Positions 61,434 through 64,000 of a stretch of DNA of 64,000 nucleotides are shown piece by piece (position 1 is the stretch's first letter; each line of letters starts with the position of its first letter). A program made the translations under genes and the position numbers. Below the pieces are notes generated by a model. It saw nothing but the letters and a program-made list of their open reading frames with translations, was not told the DNA's origin and did not search any database. Source of the DNA: JAAFJM01 sp964529175 (lineage in GTDB: Bacteria; Bacteroidota; Bacteroidia; UKL13-3); the NCBI GenBank assembly GCA_964529175.1, contig CAZGVO010000005.1:186001-250000 (forward strand), read 5' to 3'.

Positions 61434-64000
61434 TTGAGCAAAAAAGTAGCAAACAATATATCTAGTAAAAACCAATGGATAAACTTTACAGTGTTAACTA
61501 AAATACCTAAAATATCTATTTCTCATTTAAGCCTTTTTGCCATTTTAGGCAGCATGGCTTTTGGGTTGGTTTCTACCGCCAGTGTTCGTGCTACGCGTGT
61601 TCGTGTCAATCGTGTGCGCAAAGATTTTGTGCTTACTCCGCCCGATAGTACCAACAAAGCCGATACTACCAAAAAGGTTAAAATGCCTTTTCCTATTAAA
61701 GATAAAAAACCATGGGAAACGGATGGTTCTAAAAATCCATTTGATTTAAACGATCCACCAAATATAAAAACGAAGTACGAGCTAGATAAAGAAAAAAATC
61801 AGTATAACTACAGCTCAAAAGTAGGTAATTACAATACCAAATTGCCTGCAAGCGAAACCTTTAAAGAAAGATTGGCTAACGAAAATAAAAAAGCCAATAA
61901 GCAATATTTTAATCAGCGCAGTCAAGCCAATAATTTTACCAAAGGAAGTGGTTTAGTTCCACCAATTGTGGTGCCAAGTAAGGTTTTTGATAAAATATTT
62001 GGAAGTTCAGTTATTGATATTAGACCAAGAGGAAATGCTGAATTAATTTTTTCATACAAAGGTAATGAAGTGCGCAATCCTGCATTTTCATTGCGCCAGC
62101 AAAGTACCTCTCAATTCGATTTTCAGCAAAAAATTCAGTTAAATGTTTCCGGTTCGGTTGGCGAAAAGGTAAAAGTTAACATGAATTACGATACCGAAGC
62201 TACCTTTGAGTTTGAAAATCAAATGAAATTGGATTATGCTGGTAAAGAAGATGATATCATTAAAAAAATTGAGCTAGGAAACGTTGCCTTACCTCTAAAT
62301 TCATCGTTAATTCAAGGTAGCCAAAGTTTGTTTGGTGTAAAAACCACCATGCAGTTTGGGCGATTAACAGCTACTGCTGTGGTTTCGCAACAAAGAGGAA
62401 GAAGTACCGAAACTGAGTTACAAGGCGGTGCTACCAATACTAAGTTCGATATTCAATCAAGCAACTACGATATGAACCGCCATTTTTTCTTGGCGCAATA
62501 TTTTTACGAAAACTTTGATAATGCAGTTAGTAATTTACCAATTATTAATAGCCGTGTAAACATTACTAGGATAGAGGTTTGGGTAACTAATAGAACCAAT
62601 GCTTTTGATAATACTCGCGATGTGTTAGGTTTGGCCGATTTAGGTGAAGCAAGCCAACGTATTAATAAATATTGGACTGTAAATTCAAATCCACAAGATA
62701 CTGCATTGGGTAATCAAGTAAATGGTATTTGGGGTTATTTACGTGGTAGAGGAAATTTGGCTACAACCACAGGGCCAATTACAAATCCAACGGCTGCAAA
62801 AAATTTAGGTGAATCAAAAAGTGTTTTAAACCAAATTTATGGCGATGAGTCGGTAACAGGTTTAAAACCATTAAGCCAATATATGTTGGTAGGCCAAGCC
62901 CGCCAGTTAAGTCCAAGTGAATATACATATAATCCTCGTTTAGGTTTTATTTCATTAAACCAAGCTTTGAATAACGATGATGTGTTAATGGTGGCATTTT
63001 CGGGTAATATTGGCGGTATCGATTTTCAGGTGGGTGAGTTTAGTGCTGATAAAGCACCAAATCCAGCTACACCCAATGTGTTATTCTTAAAAATGTTAAA
63101 AGGTCCATCGCAACGTCCAGATTTGCCAACTTGGAAGTTAATGATGAAAAACGTTTACTCATTAGGTTCATTTGGAATTCAGCCAACTAATTTTAAACTA
63201 AACATTGTTTATGCTGATGACCCTTCTGGCGCTGATTTAAACTATTTGCCAGTAAAAAATGAGCCTTTAATTAATGACCAAGCATTGCTAAATGTATTTA
63301 ATTTAGATAAAATGAACTTGCAGCAAGAGCGGGTTCAAGATGGAGTATTTGATTATATTGAAGGAGTTACGGTACTTTCGCAAACAGGTAGAATTATTTT
63401 ACCTTCGGTAGAACCTTTTGGAAAATACTTGAGAGGAAAATTTGTAAATAATCCTACACAGGCTGATTATTACTGTTATTCAGCACTTTATGATAGTACT
63501 AGATTTGCTGCAATTCAATTGCCTCAGTTTGATAAATTCTTTTTACGCGGAACTTATCAAGGCCAATCAAATAATGAAATTTCAGTAGGTTCTACTAATT
63601 TGCAACCAGGTTCGGTAAGAGTAACTGCCAATGGAGCGCCATTAACCGAAAACGTAGATTATACAGTTGATTACAGTTTAGGTCGTGTAAAAATTGTAAA
63701 TACTGCATTGTTAAATTCAGGTGCTTCCATTAAAGTATCAAGTGAGGGAAATAGTTTGTTTAATGTGCAACAACGTACTTTGGTAGGAACTAGGTTAGAT
63801 TACAAAGTTCACAAAGATTTTTTACTTGGTTCTACATTTATTTATATGAACGAAAAGCCGCTAACCCGAATTGTGAATGTAGGTGAGGAGCCTATTTCTA
63901 ATTTAGTGGTAGGTATTGATGGTTCGTATAAACGCGACTCAAGGTTTTTAACAAAAATGGTAGATAAATTGCCATTTATTTCTACCAAAGCACCTTCATC
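61434..64000 (+). CDS. sprA: Cell-surface protein SprA (type IX secretion translocon), 5' part
   Basis: The frame is open from 61428 to the right edge, so the protein is cut off; 855 residues are visible of a family that usually exceeds 2,300. The TTG at 61434 gives MSKKVANNIS and a signal peptide ending GLVSTASVRA; the first ATG (61554) would cut into it. Signature stretches: NPFDLNDPPNIKTKYELDKE (key: NPFDLNDPPNIK), VIDIRPRGNAELIFSYKGNE, NPAFSLRQQSTSQFDFQQKI, KMNYDTEATFEFENQMKLDY (key: NYDTEATFEFENQMKLDY), RGTYQGQSNNEISVGSTNL. SprA is the giant outer-membrane barrel through which T9SS cargo passes. Preceded by ruvA at 31 nt. Confidence 0.95.
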   Translation, partial: MSKKVANNISSKNQWINFTVLTKIPKISISHLSLFAILGSMAFGLVSTASVRATRVRVNRVRKDFVLTPPDSTNKADTTKKVKMPFPIKDKKPWETDGSKNPFDLNDPPNIKTKYELDKEKNQYNYSSKVGNYNTKLPASETFKERLANENKKANKQYFNQRSQANNFTKGSGLVPPIVVPSKVFDKIFGSSVIDIRPRGNAELIFSYKGNEVRNPAFSLRQQSTSQFDFQQKIQLNVSGSVGEKVKVNMNYDTEATFEFENQMKLDYAGKEDDIIKKIELGNVALPLNSSLIQGSQSLFGVKTTMQFGRLTATAVVSQQRGRSTETELQGGATNTKFDIQSSNYDMNRHFFLAQYFYENFDNAVSNLPIINSRVNITRIEVWVTNRTNAFDNTRDVLGLADLGEASQRINKYWTVNSNPQDTALGNQVNGIWGYLRGRGNLATTTGPITNPTAAKNLGESKSVLNQIYGDESVTGLKPLSQYMLVGQARQLSPSEYTYNPRLGFISLNQALNNDDVLMVAFSGNIGGIDFQVGEFSADKAPNPATPNVLFLKMLKGPSQRPDLPTWKLMMKNVYSLGSFGIQPTNFKLNIVYADDPSGADLNYLPVKNEPLINDQALLNVFNLDKMNLQQERVQDGVFDYIEGVTVLSQTGRIILPSVEPFGKYLRGKFVNNPTQADYYCYSALYDSTRFAAIQLPQFDKFFLRGTYQGQSNNEISVGSTNLQPGSVRVTANGAPLTENVDYTVDYSLGRVKIVNTALLNSGASIKVSSEGNSLFNVQQRTLVGTRLDYKVHKDFLLGSTFIYMNEKPLTRIVNVGEEPISNLVVGIDGSYKRDSRFLTKMVDKLPFISTKAPS

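Noticed and set aside
61561..61749. 62-residue open frame in the start of sprA
   Set aside because: Out of frame within the clearly coding SprA sequence.
1..64000. tRNA, rRNA or tmRNA genes
   Set aside because: No cloverleaf or conserved rRNA segment could be recognised by eye; a covariance-model scan would be decisive.

Overview
This is a 64 kb, AT-rich and gene-dense chromosomal stretch of a Bacteroidota bacterium. The evidence is a short (287-residue) primary sigma factor, repeated Bacteroidota-type -7 promoter elements (TAnnTTTG) without obvious Shine-Dalgarno sequences, seven proteins ending in a type IX secretion system (T9SS) type A sorting domain, SprA, SprE/PorW and RemB-like proteins, a DUF4465 protein, and HmuY-type lipoproteins. 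The genus cannot be read from the sequence. A gliding or T9SS-rich aerobe of the Chitinophagales/Sphingobacteriales/Flavobacteriales breadth is the best inference. About 50 protein genes are supported. No rRNA, tRNA, CRISPR array or prophage was seen.

Layout. 0-1.3 kb: truncated DUF2461 gene, then a solitary REP-associated tyrosine transposase beside a cluster of triloop palindromes. 1.3-7.5 kb: DUF2062 membrane protein, DNA ligase LigA with a secreted thioredoxin-like protein, and an OmpR-type two-component system. 7.5-17.3 kb: RluA-type pseudouridine synthase, a secreted PPAD-like deiminase, a RemB/Wzi-like barrel, SprE/PorW lipoprotein and a class A penicillin-binding protein. 17.3-20.7 kb: a LytTR regulator/LytS-type kinase pair divergent from a secreted serine hydrolase, with symmetric 21-bp-spaced repeats between them. 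20.7-33.9 kb: HutU, DUF4403, Dxs, a T9SS cargo, KDO transferase, a GG-reductase-like flavoprotein, a DUF3127 OB protein, a YyaL-like protein and the primary sigma factor. 34-42.8 kb: an M6 metalloprotease and a five-gene cobalamin-riboswitch operon (BtuB-like receptor, two T9SS-exported surface proteins, a BtuG-like propeller lipoprotein, DUF5522). 42.9-52 kb: MutL, two rhomboids, Asd, LpxH, LUD protein, methyltransferases, RbfA. 52-56.5 kb: a three-gene TonB/HmuY uptake operon. 56.5-64 kb: MurQ, S41 protease, VanZ, a second LpxH-like phosphatase, RuvA and the first third of SprA, which runs off the right edge.

How it fits together. The cell exports surface proteins through T9SS (SprA, SprE here) and uses some of them in nutrient capture. 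Both TonB operons pair an outer-membrane receptor with proteins that carry T9SS sorting tails and with lipoproteins. The cobalamin operon is the best candidate for an under-described system: it has a riboswitch-controlled receptor, a duplicated DUF4465 protein and a second secreted protein, both T9SS-tagged, plus a BtuG-like propeller. The other main new signals are the nested TAGAC repeats next to the LytTR system, the direct repeats in front of the HmuY operon, the secreted deiminase and the transposase-linked palindromes.
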